Source of the DNA: Draconibacterium sp.
Lineage (GTDB): Bacteria; Bacteroidota; Bacteroidia; Bacteroidales; Prolixibacteraceae
Length of the DNA stretch: 53,130 nt
Direction of reading: 5' to 3'
NCBI GenBank assembly: GCA_011620585.1
Contig: WOYV01000111.1
Location: 145,544-198,673 of the forward strand
Positions 42,962-51,175 of the stretch are shown here, one piece after another. Both the position numbers and the translations under genes were made by a program. The notes beneath the pieces were generated by a model. It was not told the origin of the DNA and searched no databases. It was given only the letters and a program-made list of their open reading frames with translations. Numbering within the stretch: the first letter of the stretch is position 1; every line of letters starts with the position of its first letter.

Positions 42962-45346
42962 TTAAAATTTTATATGGTAACTAATTGATGGAAGTATTGG
43001 AAAAATACACACTTGTTTATACTTCGTTTCGCCAGTGGGCGATGTTTGCGGATAGTACATGTATGCATTCTGACGTGCATAGGCATTATAAACGCCCAGT
43101 TTCCATTCGCGGAAAAGACTTCCGATTTGTTTTTTAAACGTAACACTAAGGTCTAAATGATGAAATGCAGGTAGCCGATAGCTGTTGTACTCATCGAAGT
43201 ATTGAATACGGTGGGTGTCTTCAATATCAATATTGGTAATAAAATCGGTAATCGTATAGTCGATTGGTCCTGCTGCCTGAAAATCCTGCACAGGAATAGT
43301 AGCAGCAATTCCGGTTTGATAAGTCCACACTGCTGAACACTCAATATTATCGGTTAAATTATACACAAAGCCTAAATTAATGTCGTGGCGGCGGTCGAAT
43401 TTAAACGGGAAAGCATTGCCGCTATTGATGCTTTCAAATTTGCGCTCGTTCCACGAAAGCGTATAATTTACCCATGCATTTAATCGCGACGTTTTGTAAT
43501 TCCATGAGTTTTCGAAACCCCAGGCTTCGCCGCTGCCGGTTTCAACCAGATTTTCCCAATTGTCGTAAATATCCATGAAGCTGTTTCCTGCTTTGTAATT
43601 TATTACGCCATCCATGGTTTTGTAGTATGAGTCGAATTTATAAGAGAACTTGTCGTTAACTTTTAAATAGCTGCCAAAGGTGATTTGTTGCGACGTTTCG
43701 GGTTTAACATTTTCGGTGGCAGGTACCCAAATATCAGACGGTAAGCCAACACTACTATTAGTTAATAAATGCAGCGGTTGTACCATTTGGTCGTACGAAA
43801 GGAATAGGCTTAGATTATTATGTACTGCCAATTTAGCATTTGCCCGAGGCGTAATATAACTGTGCCATTTCCCTCCCAAATCATATAAGTCAAACCGAAG
43901 TCCACCCTGCAGGGTAAATTTATTGCCAATATTAAGCTGATCGTCTATAAAAAATGCCAGAGCCTTATTGTTTACCTCGCCGTTGCCCCTTTGAGTATTT
44001 TGGCCGTCGTGCCGATCAATTTCTTGTTCACCGGGCAGATAGCTATTTAATTCTGCGCTTGTACCAGACTGAATTTTATTTTTAGGCAAATACCAATCGA
44101 ATAGAAATTGTAGTTTGTTATTGTTTACCCGGGTTTTGTAAACAATATCAGACCAAATCTCTTCTTCCCCGTCCTGATTTTTAACGGATTGAGTGTACTT
44201 ATTGTGAATGTTATAGCGAAATGAACCGCTGGAAAGGCTTGTATTTAAATAGAGCCTGTTTCCCAACTGGCTCGTCCATCGTAGCGCGCCAATTTGGTTT
44301 CCCCATTTCAGTTTTACTTTGGTGCTTTGTTTGGTTTCGCTCTCTTCATACGAATAGTTGTCTTTAAAGCTAGAAGACAAACGGTCGCCGCCGCCGTAAA
44401 AGCTTACATACAAACGGTTTTTAGGATTAAGCTCGAAATTAAATTTTGCATTCAGATCGTACAAATTTAATCCGGGCACAACAACCTCGTTGTTTGAAGC
44501 CTGGCTTATTTTTGCAATACCGGTAACAAATAAGTCGAGCAGAGTACGGCGGGCAGAAACTAAATACGACGAATTACCTTTTTTTATGGGGCCCTGATGG
44601 GTATATTTTGAAGTTATCGGGCCAATGGTGAGATCGGTTTCAGGATGGTTTTTATTTCCTTCTTTCATGCGCACATCAATAACCGACGACAAGCGGGCAC
44701 CGTAACGAGCCGGAAAACCACCTTTGTAAAAATCCACACTTTGCAGGGCTTCGGGCGTAAATACCGAAACAAAACCAAATAAGTGGGTAGCATTATAAAC
44801 GGGGACTCCATCGAGCAGGATCAGGTTCTGGTCGGGACTGCCACCCCGCACAAATACCCCGGCGCTTCCTTCATAGCCTTGTTGGACACCCGGCAAAATT
44901 GTGAGGCTTTTCAAAACATCCTGTTCCCCGGCAAAGGCTGGCAGGGCTTTAACCGTTTGCATATCGATTTGTTCGTGCCCGGCAAAAGTTGGTTTTTGTT
45001 TTAACGATTGTGCTGTTACAACTACTTCCTGTAAATCATTCTTTGTACTTAACTGAAAATTGATAGTAGTGTCGGTTTGGGCATCAAAAGAAAGTACTTG
45101 TTCTTTATAACCAACAAATGAAACATGCAATTGCACCTTGCCTGAAGGAATGCTTAACGAATAAAAGCCATAGGCGTTACTTATGGTACCTTGTTTATTG
45201 TTTGCTTCGTAAATAGTGGCGTGGTACAGGTTTTCGGCAGAAACAGAGTCACGAATAAAACCCGAGATCGTTATGTTCTTTTGCGCTGAAACCTGAACAA
45301 CTGTGCTTATGAATAATAGTAAAAAGGTTAATTTCTGTTTCGTCAT
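42962..45346 (-). CDS. TonB-dependent receptor (cassette 1)
   Basis: This 794-residue outer-membrane receptor begins with a Sec signal (cleavage near VSAQ-K), then a CarboxypepD_reg-like domain (ISGFIRDSVSAENLYHATIY, about residues 26-110), a TonB plug with VFVRGGSPDQNLILLDGVPVYN (about 163-184) and GGFPARYGARLSSVIDV, and a 22-strand-type barrel that ends in an aromatic residue (SISYHIKF). It should import a ligand using TonB energy. It is paired with DUF4249 (13 nt gap) and separated by 230 nt from the upstream outer-membrane gene. The ligand cannot be inferred from sequence. Confidence 0.92.
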   Translation of the reverse strand: MTKQKLTFLLLFISTVVQVSAQKNITISGFIRDSVSAENLYHATIYEANNKQGTISNAYGFYSLSIPSGKVQLHVSFVGYKEQVLSFDAQTDTTINFQLSTKNDLQEVVVTAQSLKQKPTFAGHEQIDMQTVKALPAFAGEQDVLKSLTILPGVQQGYEGSAGVFVRGGSPDQNLILLDGVPVYNATHLFGFVSVFTPEALQSVDFYKGGFPARYGARLSSVIDVRMKEGNKNHPETDLTIGPITSKYTHQGPIKKGNSSYLVSARRTLLDLFVTGIAKISQASNNEVVVPGLNLYDLNAKFNFELNPKNRLYVSFYGGGDRLSSSFKDNYSYEESETKQSTKVKLKWGNQIGALRWTSQLGNRLYLNTSLSSGSFRYNIHNKYTQSVKNQDGEEEIWSDIVYKTRVNNNKLQFLFDWYLPKNKIQSGTSAELNSYLPGEQEIDRHDGQNTQRGNGEVNNKALAFFIDDQLNIGNKFTLQGGLRFDLYDLGGKWHSYITPRANAKLAVHNNLSLFLSYDQMVQPLHLLTNSSVGLPSDIWVPATENVKPETSQQITFGSYLKVNDKFSYKFDSYYKTMDGVINYKAGNSFMDIYDNWENLVETGSGEAWGFENSWNYKTSRLNAWVNYTLSWNERKFESINSGNAFPFKFDRRHDINLGFVYNLTDNIECSAVWTYQTGIAATIPVQDFQAAGPIDYTITDFITNIDIEDTHRIQYFDEYNSYRLPAFHHLDLSVTFKKQIGSLFREWKLGVYNAYARQNAYMYYPQTSPTGETKYKQVCIFPILPSISYHIKF

Positions 45347-45576
45347 TTTTTTAGAGGTTGAAGGCGTGTTTTCTATTAAACTATAAATAGCAATGGTACT
45401 TTATTCGCTTTTTTTTAATAGGGTTTTTACATGTGAACCATATGCAAGAAATAAAACCTAAATATATCTCACAATGCAACGTTTGTTAATAGCCACAAAT
45501 TTATGTTAAAGGTGATGCATAAATTGGAACTCCTTGCTCAAACTACAAGGTAGTTTTAGAGCTGTATACTCATGAA

Positions 45577-46224
45577 TCAAAACTTTAATTGGCCGATTGG
45601 ATAGGAAAGCTGGAGCTGAAGCATGTTGTTTCTGTTGATTGAGCCTTTATAGTGTCCGTCAGCTTCAATCGTTTTATCACCAAATCCCTGTTCCTTAAAC
45701 CCTCTGATGTAATTAAGCGACCACTTTAGTTTATATTTTTGACTTCCCAGTCCAATTACCCAGTTAAACTCGGGCTTTTCATTTACTACTTCGTAATTCG
45801 TTAGCCAGGTGGATTCGATACCACCTCTAATAAAAAAGGACTTACTCAATAACATCTTAAGGTGAATGGGAACAACTACATAGTGCATCGGAAGTTTGTC
45901 CCAACCTTGCACACTAACAGAATATCCTGTAACAGGGTCATCAGAACCTGTATATACTGAATAATGTTGCTGCATTTGTTTGTATCGGTATGCAAGACCG
46001 ATATCGGCAGAAACCCTCCGAAATAAATTGTGCGAAGCATAAACACCAATTCCGGTTCCAAACCCGTTTTTGGTTGCCCAATCGTGATTGTTGGAGCCTG
46101 GGTATTCTTTGCGATGTGGCATAAACCGTGATCCTTCGGCCGTTATTCCGAATTCTGTTTTTTCTTGAGAGAAGGAGTAATAGCCTGCAAATAACAAGCA
46201 TAAAATAATTGTAATCTGTTTCAT
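45577..46224 (-). CDS. Outer-membrane beta-barrel protein
   Basis: This 215-residue protein has a signal peptide (cleavage near YSFS-QEK) and alternating hydrophobic strands (FGITAEGSRFMPHRK, GIGVYASHNLFRRVSADIGLAYRY), ending in LQLSYPIGQLKF with a C-terminal phenylalanine, typical of an eight- to ten-stranded outer-membrane barrel. It is not recognised as a named family beyond porin-like or OmpW-type folds. It lies downstream of the first unknown lipoprotein gene, after a terminator-like palindrome (46239-46269), so it may have a separate transcript. Confidence 0.8.
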   Translation of the reverse strand: MKQITIILCLLFAGYYSFSQEKTEFGITAEGSRFMPHRKEYPGSNNHDWATKNGFGTGIGVYASHNLFRRVSADIGLAYRYKQMQQHYSVYTGSDDPVTGYSVSVQGWDKLPMHYVVVPIHLKMLLSKSFFIRGGIESTWLTNYEVVNEKPEFNWVIGLGSQKYKLKWSLNYIRGFKEQGFGDKTIEADGHYKGSINRNNMLQLQLSYPIGQLKF

Positions 46225-46230
46225 GTTTTC

Positions 46231-46269
46231 TGTTTAAAATGGAAGCTCAATATCATATTGAGCTTCCAT
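46231..46269 (-). terminator. Terminator-like palindrome after lipoprotein 1
   Basis: A perfect 15-bp inverted repeat (ATGGAAGCTCAATAT / ATATTGAGCTTCCAT, 46239-46253 with 46255-46269) around one base is followed on the minus strand by TTTT. It can end transcription of the lipoprotein gene before the barrel gene. Very few bases can form a loop, so a few central pairs must open. Confidence 0.6.
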
Positions 46270-46277
46270 AGAAGTTT

Positions 46278-47357
46278 TTAATTGATGGTCAAATTTATAA
46301 TCAAATCATGAGATATAAGTTTACCATTGCAAGAAAAATTATTTATGATCGGGGCAGTACCAGGATAGGATGAAGGAATAGGGTCTAACGGCCACTCAAA
46401 ATTCCACTGTCTTACATCAAGATATACATTTGAAAGTTCTGAATAATTTACTTGTGTGTAACCTGAAGCTGGGGTCATATTGACATAGCGGAGAAAGTAA
46501 GCTCCTTCATGCACATCATAATTACCGCCCAAATCATAACTTAGATGTTGAACACTAAAATAGCCTTTGGAATCGCGCCACCCAAATGTCGCTTTCTTCT
46601 CTTTATGAAAATACAGATAATACTTAAGGCCATTCTGTATTGTATGTAAACCTCCATTGGGATTTGGTATTTCCATAGTGGCTTGACCATATTTGAAGTA
46701 GAATGTCCACCTTACCCCTCCTCCTTCTGAATATTTCCTTACGCTTTCCACAGTTCCATAATTAGTCGGTAATGTAGATTTTAACTTTTCAAAAGAATAT
46801 ATCTTAACGATACTGGTATCACAGTCTGAGGGATTATTCAAATATTGATTTAATGTTTCCACTTTGCCATCAATAATTGAAATCTGGGCGTCATTTTGAA
46901 AGCAATATAAAACATCATCAATTTTTATAACACCATTTTTATTTAAAATACAATCCCAAGTAAAATCCATGAAAGGATAACATAACGACGAATCCGCCAT
47001 ATTAAAATAACCTTCTTTGACTAATTCCTCAGCGTATTTTTTAGCTTCGGTCAAATTCTCAAATCCAGCCAATTCATCAGATGCCTGGGCTCTGAAAGTT
47101 TTTGCAGATTTTAATCCCATTTGATTTTCCCAAATGGATTGTTCCTCAAGAGATTTGTTTTGCAACATCAATCTTAAACTATCAGCGGTTTCAAAACTTT
47201 TTACGACCAGATATCCATTTTCAGAATAAACATCAGGTTTAGTTACATCAAGCAACTGTTCATCGATACTTTGATCGATCAGTTCATCACTTTTTTGGCA
47301 AGCATTAAAAATGCTTAAACTCATTGCTGCCATAGCAAACAAAACTAATTTTTTCAG
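46278..47357 (-). CDS. Lipoprotein of unknown function, paralogue A
   Basis: This 359-residue protein starts (CTG or TTG codon) with LKKLVLFAMAAMSLSIFNAC, a lipoprotein signal with the lipobox FNAC, so it is membrane-anchored. It shares its N-terminal 25 residues and part of the next section (KPDVYSENGYLVVK, MGLKSA) with the gene at 51176-52276; beyond that the two differ greatly. The pattern resembles large Bacteroidales families of lipoproteins of unknown role. The expected ATG of the KKLV start is CTG here (47357-47355); the paralogue has ATG. An in-frame TTG at 47342 is the alternative start but would remove the positive N-region. A long structured leader precedes it. Confidence 0.72.
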   Translation of the reverse strand: MKKLVLFAMAAMSLSIFNACQKSDELIDQSIDEQLLDVTKPDVYSENGYLVVKSFETADSLRLMLQNKSLEEQSIWENQMGLKSAKTFRAQASDELAGFENLTEAKKYAEELVKEGYFNMADSSLCYPFMDFTWDCILNKNGVIKIDDVLYCFQNDAQISIIDGKVETLNQYLNNPSDCDTSIVKIYSFEKLKSTLPTNYGTVESVRKYSEGGGVRWTFYFKYGQATMEIPNPNGGLHTIQNGLKYYLYFHKEKKATFGWRDSKGYFSVQHLSYDLGGNYDVHEGAYFLRYVNMTPASGYTQVNYSELSNVYLDVRQWNFEWPLDPIPSSYPGTAPIINNFSCNGKLISHDLIINLTIN

Positions 47358-47375
47358 TTCTTTGTTAAGTTTTGT

Positions 47376-47403
47376 GGAACGGGGAGTGGCTGCTCCCCGT
47401 TCC
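47376..47403 (-). promoter_or_regulatory. Start-proximal RNA hairpin, copy A
   Basis: A perfect 11-bp stem (GGAACGGGGAG / CTCCCCGTTCC) with loop TGGCTG (47387-47392 on the plus strand) ends 18 nt before the CTG at 47357. The equivalent in copy B (52295-52323) keeps the pairing with a compensatory change. Confidence 0.75.
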
Positions 47404-47422
47404 GATTAATAAAACATCAGTT

Positions 47423-47478
47423 GCAACCCGGTCCGAAGACCTATTGGTTAAAATGGCTGGGTTGCTTTTTTAGCCCTT
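47423..47478 (-). promoter_or_regulatory. Candidate H-type pseudoknot in the leader, copy A
   Basis: On the minus-strand RNA: AAGGGCU (47478-47472), six A, GCAACCC (47465-47459), AGCCAUU (47458-47452), then a GGUC-UUCG-GACC hairpin, then GGGUUGC (47429-47423). Stem 1 (AAGGGCU with AGCCAUU) has 6 of 7 pairs. Stem 2 (GCAACCC with GGGUUGC) has 7 of 7. Confidence 0.6.
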
Positions 47479-47570
47479 GGGTTTATGTTGTTTTTATTGT
47501 TCAACTTTTGTTATTTATAATGAAATACCTTATTTCCACTTTACAAATTGAATTACTAAAATCACTCATC

Positions 47571-47716
47571 CCATCATCAAAAACACCTCAGTGTTCCTAA
47601 TTCACCCAATATAAATTACTGTCCTTTAAAAATCTGTGTTACCGACCAGGGGTTCTCCTGTGTTCAGTTAAAACAAAAATAGAATTTATTTTCGATCGGA
47701 AATGTTAAAAATTCAT
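47571..47716 (-). promoter_or_regulatory. Conserved promoter and leader block, copy A
   Basis: These 146 nt differ from 52496-52641 at only four positions. On the minus strand they contain a palindrome-like operator (47688-47703, one mismatch from ATTTCCGATCGGAAAT), a -7 element TATTTTTG (47681-47674), and a long transcribed part with CAGG-AGAACC-CCTG and AACAC-TGAG-GTGTT hairpins. No strong -33 TTG is present; the operator occupies that place, which suggests activator dependence. The remaining leader (47479-47570) is AT-rich and not conserved. Confidence 0.75.
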
Positions 47717-47799
47717 AGGATGTAATTTTCTATTCAAAATAATAATCATAAATTTTCTGTTTTTCATAAATCAACTTTTTAAGGAGCTAACTGTCTTTG

Positions 47800-50121
47800 T
47801 TACCACCTGTACGTAAATCCAACCGACGGGAAGAAGGGAAATAATGATACTTGTTTTATTTTATCATTTTTGTCTTTTTGATAATACCACGGATTCATTC
47901 GGTTGTAAACATTATAAACCGAGAATGTCCATGTAATACTTTTCCGGTCTGTTTTCTGCTTTACGATGTTGTAACCAATATCGAGGTGATGGAATGCAGG
48001 CATTCTAAAATTATTTGGATGGTCATAGGTTTGTCGGACGGTTTCCCATGAATCATGATAATAATTAAACTCTCTCCCTGGTGTTAATAGTCCGGCATAT
48101 TCAAAATCGGGAAGGCTTATATTGTTCCCTGATTGCAATGTAAACCCAATTGACAGCGAACGTATTTTTTCATAGTATTTTTTGAATTTGTAAGTAGCCA
48201 GTAAGGAGACGTCATGGCGTCGGTCGAACTTAAAAGGGAACCATCTCCCATGGTTTAATCCATCAAATCTTCGTTCTGACCATGACAGTGTATAAGACAA
48301 CATTCCTGTTAAGTTGCCACTGTTTTTTTGTACCATCCATTCCACCCCATAAGCTTTGCCATCACCTACTAATACATTTTTATCCCAACTTGATTCTTTT
48401 GTGTCTAAAAAGGCTGCTCCCTCATCGAACCGGACCACATCTTTCATCCATTTATAATAAGCTTCCACACTTATTGTATAATCCTTTTGTATTTGACGCG
48501 ACAAACCAAAGGTTGCTTGGCTTGCCTCTTGTGGCCCTACTCTATCGGTTGAAGCAACCCATAAATCAGTAGGCATGCCTAAAGATGAGTTAGTTAATAA
48601 ATGAATATTCTGTGCCATTTTCGTGTATGATGCCGACATATTCAGCTTTGAGGATAGTTCCAGATTGGCTGACAGGCGCGGTTGAAAATTCAAATATTTC
48701 GTTTTTCCGGTAGAATATCCTGACAAACGTGCCCCTATATTTAGTTTTAATTTTTGAAGATCAAAAGCATTTTCAAAGTAGATCTCGGATTGCGTTGCAC
48801 GGGTTTTGTTTTCATCGTTGAACGAAATATCTGACTCAGCATCCTTTACCTGTATGATATTGGGATTGAAAACCAATTGCGAAAGTTTGCCGCCAAAACG
48901 GATTGTATATTGGGGCGAAACATAGAAATCGAAATCGGATTTTAGTGCAATGTCCTGAAGGTCAGAACTTGTTTTAAACAAGGTTAGCTTATTATTTTCT
49001 TCAATTTTAATTAGTTCGTTATGGTTATATAGGCTGTAATATATTGAAGTATTTGAAAACAGCTTGGATGTAAAAACCTTGTTCCACCGGAATACCGATG
49101 TAAAATTGCCCCAACGGTAATTATATATGGTTTTTGAATCTTTCTCTTTTGTAGTGGCAAACTGTTTATCTTTTCCGGTATAAAAGCTAAAATACAATCT
49201 GTTTTTTGGATTCAAAATCCAGTTAGTTTTTATATTAATGTCGTAAAAGTTGTAGCCAAAGCTTCCATTTTCGCCATTGATTTTTTCAAAAGCTACCATA
49301 GGGATATCAAAAAATGTCCTGCGAAGCGATACAATAAATGCAGCGGTATCTTGTTTAATAGGCGCTTCGTAGGTAAACCTTGCGGCCATTGGGCTGATTG
49401 AGAAAATACCACTGCTTTCTTTCAGGTTTCCCTCTTTCATCGAAATATCAAGTATTGAGGATAACTTTCCACCATACCTTGCCGGAATGCCACCCTTTAT
49501 AAAGTTGACATTTTTAATGGCATCGGTATTAAATACCGAAAAGAAACCCATCATGTGGTTTACGTTATATACGGGTACCCCGTCTAGTAGAATCAGGTTT
49601 TGGTCGGCGCTACCGCCCCGAACATTAAATCCAGCAGTGTTTTCGGCGCCCTGCTTTATCCCCGGTAAAAACTGCAGGGTTTTTAGAACATCGTGTTCTC
49701 CCAAAATAACAGGAGCCGTTTCAATAGTTTGCATTGTAATCTTTGGCTGATTCAGAGTTGATAATTCAGGATTATTTTGTTTTATATGAAAGCCTTTCAC
49801 TTCAACTTCTTCAATTTCAATCCCCCTTTCAAGGCGAATATTCAACAAAGTATCTTTTGTTAAGTTTAATTCTACCCGTTTCTTTTTATATCCAACAAAT
49901 TGAAACACTAAAGTGCTATTCCCTTCCTTATCACTTAAACTAAAAAAACCATAATTATTACACACGGCGCCTTTGCCTGTAGCAGAGTTATAAACCGTTG
50001 CCCCGATCAGTCGTTCACCTGAAGTATAATCGCTTACATATCCTGAAACTGTAAATTTGTTTTGGGCGCTAATTAAAAATGGCAAGAAAAACGCCGGGGT
50101 AAGAAAAATATATTTTTTCAT
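47800..50121 (-). CDS. TonB-dependent receptor (cassette 2)
   Basis: This 773-residue outer-membrane receptor has a Sec signal (cleavage near ISAQ-NKF), a CarboxypepD_reg-like domain (VSGYVSDYTSGERLIGATVY, about residues 25-108), a plug with FNVRGGSADQNLILLDGVPVYN (about 163-184), and a long barrel ending GFTYRW. It is clearly related to the cassette 1 receptor in domain order and plug motifs, but differs in the barrel, implying another ligand. It starts 10 nt after the DUF4249 gene, the reverse gene order of cassette 1. Its ligand is unknown. Confidence 0.92.
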   Translation of the reverse strand: MKKYIFLTPAFFLPFLISAQNKFTVSGYVSDYTSGERLIGATVYNSATGKGAVCNNYGFFSLSDKEGNSTLVFQFVGYKKKRVELNLTKDTLLNIRLERGIEIEEVEVKGFHIKQNNPELSTLNQPKITMQTIETAPVILGEHDVLKTLQFLPGIKQGAENTAGFNVRGGSADQNLILLDGVPVYNVNHMMGFFSVFNTDAIKNVNFIKGGIPARYGGKLSSILDISMKEGNLKESSGIFSISPMAARFTYEAPIKQDTAAFIVSLRRTFFDIPMVAFEKINGENGSFGYNFYDINIKTNWILNPKNRLYFSFYTGKDKQFATTKEKDSKTIYNYRWGNFTSVFRWNKVFTSKLFSNTSIYYSLYNHNELIKIEENNKLTLFKTSSDLQDIALKSDFDFYVSPQYTIRFGGKLSQLVFNPNIIQVKDAESDISFNDENKTRATQSEIYFENAFDLQKLKLNIGARLSGYSTGKTKYLNFQPRLSANLELSSKLNMSASYTKMAQNIHLLTNSSLGMPTDLWVASTDRVGPQEASQATFGLSRQIQKDYTISVEAYYKWMKDVVRFDEGAAFLDTKESSWDKNVLVGDGKAYGVEWMVQKNSGNLTGMLSYTLSWSERRFDGLNHGRWFPFKFDRRHDVSLLATYKFKKYYEKIRSLSIGFTLQSGNNISLPDFEYAGLLTPGREFNYYHDSWETVRQTYDHPNNFRMPAFHHLDIGYNIVKQKTDRKSITWTFSVYNVYNRMNPWYYQKDKNDKIKQVSLFPFFPSVGFTYRW

Positions 50122-50131
50122 TAATTGGAAA

Positions 50132-51034
50132 TTATAATTTAACGGCGGTTATAGCACATGAACCAAAAATACCATAACCGTTTTCTATATTCGAATAGAT
50201 TTGTATCGGTTCGTAAAAGGGCAGTTCCGAGGTTTCTTTCATCCGGTTCATTATTGTTGTTTTTATGTATTTATCGTAATGTTCGTCAGCATTTAAAAAA
50301 TACTGGTACCCCAATTCATTATTCACTTCCGCTGAATATTTTACAAAATCAGGTATTGTAAATGCAAGAGTTTCTCCATCGTATCCTTCGTCGAAAATAC
50401 GGATTTGCAGGAAATGCCTAAAACCATATTTCTCTTCAGAGTCAATTATCCGGTTAAAAGTATCTACAAAAGGTGCATTTATTGGATGGCAACCACCTCC
50501 ATACCTTCTGTCATTAACTATCCACGAAGAATATAACCAATAATTGTCGGCACCTGGTTTATCGAATAATTGTACATTTAAATCAAATACGATATAACTA
50601 TAAGTACTATGTATACCTTGAGGATTTAGTTCTTCGGCAGTGGTATCCCTGGTAGTAGCCACCTCGGGAAATCTTGGAACTATGGTAGTTGCTGTTACTG
50701 AGGTATACCCCGGAGCCTGTGCCACAATTTTATAATTTTTACTGACAGATGGTTTTTTGTTTAACCGGTAGTTGCCGTTTCCTGTTCTTTGCAGTTCTCC
50801 AAATAAACTGCCATCTTCATACAACAGCACCGAAGCATTATTTACCGATTCAAAATCACCGGAGGCATTTAAGGCTTTTGATATCGAAAGGCTTGCGCTT
50901 ATCATCGAATCGGGGTTAAGGATACAATTCAGACAAAGTGTCGGTTCATGCGATAAATTAAGGGTTACCTCTTTTTCGCACGAAAAAAGTGTAAAAAAAA
51001 TAAACGCTGGTAAAAGTAATTTACAATATCTCAT
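50132..51034 (-). CDS. DUF4249 lipoprotein (cassette 2)
   Basis: This 300-residue protein has a lipobox (FTLFSC, Cys19) and the DUF4249 core: ISASLSISKALNASGDFESVNNASVLLYEDG, and APGYTSVTATTIVPRFPEV around residues 107-125. It is somewhat shorter than the cassette 1 copy (373 residues). It lies 11 nt downstream of a 28-codon relic of a receptor C-terminus (51046-51129) and 10 nt upstream of the receptor at 47800-50121. In cassette 1 the receptor lies upstream. It probably serves the adjacent receptor. Confidence 0.85.
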   Translation of the reverse strand: MRYCKLLLPAFIFFTLFSCEKEVTLNLSHEPTLCLNCILNPDSMISASLSISKALNASGDFESVNNASVLLYEDGSLFGELQRTGNGNYRLNKKPSVSKNYKIVAQAPGYTSVTATTIVPRFPEVATTRDTTAEELNPQGIHSTYSYIVFDLNVQLFDKPGADNYWLYSSWIVNDRRYGGGCHPINAPFVDTFNRIIDSEEKYGFRHFLQIRIFDEGYDGETLAFTIPDFVKYSAEVNNELGYQYFLNADEHYDKYIKTTIMNRMKETSELPFYEPIQIYSNIENGYGIFGSCAITAVKL

Positions 51035-51045
51035 TCGTTTATACT

Positions 51046-51129
51046 TTAAAATTTAATATGGTAACTGATGGAACCTGCATAATCATTGACTTGTGTATTA
51101 AAAGTCTTTTCTCGTATGCCAGTTTCATA
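51046..51129 (-). pseudogene. C-terminal relic of a TonB-dependent receptor or barrel gene
   Basis: The minus-strand frame reads YETGIREKTFNTQVNDYAG then SISYHIKF and stop (TAA at 51048-51046), bounded upstream by a TAG. The last eight residues are identical to the end of the cassette 1 receptor (SISYHIKF). It sits 11 nt before a DUF4249 start, exactly as that receptor sits 13 nt before its own DUF4249 gene. No longer frame extends it. It is seen directly; the receptor origin is inference. Confidence 0.72.
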
Positions 51130-51140
51130 CTAAGTTATAC

Positions 51141-51170
51141 TGTAAGCCGGAGATAATACTCCGGCTTACA
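51141..51170 (-). terminator. Hairpin after lipoprotein paralogue B
   Basis: A perfect 12-bp stem (TGTAAGCCGGAG / CTCCGGCTTACA, 51141-51152 with 51159-51170, loop ATAATA) starts 5 nt after the stop. It lacks a clear T run on the minus strand, so it may stabilise or only partly terminate the transcript. Confidence 0.55.
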
Positions 51171-51175
51171 TTGCA

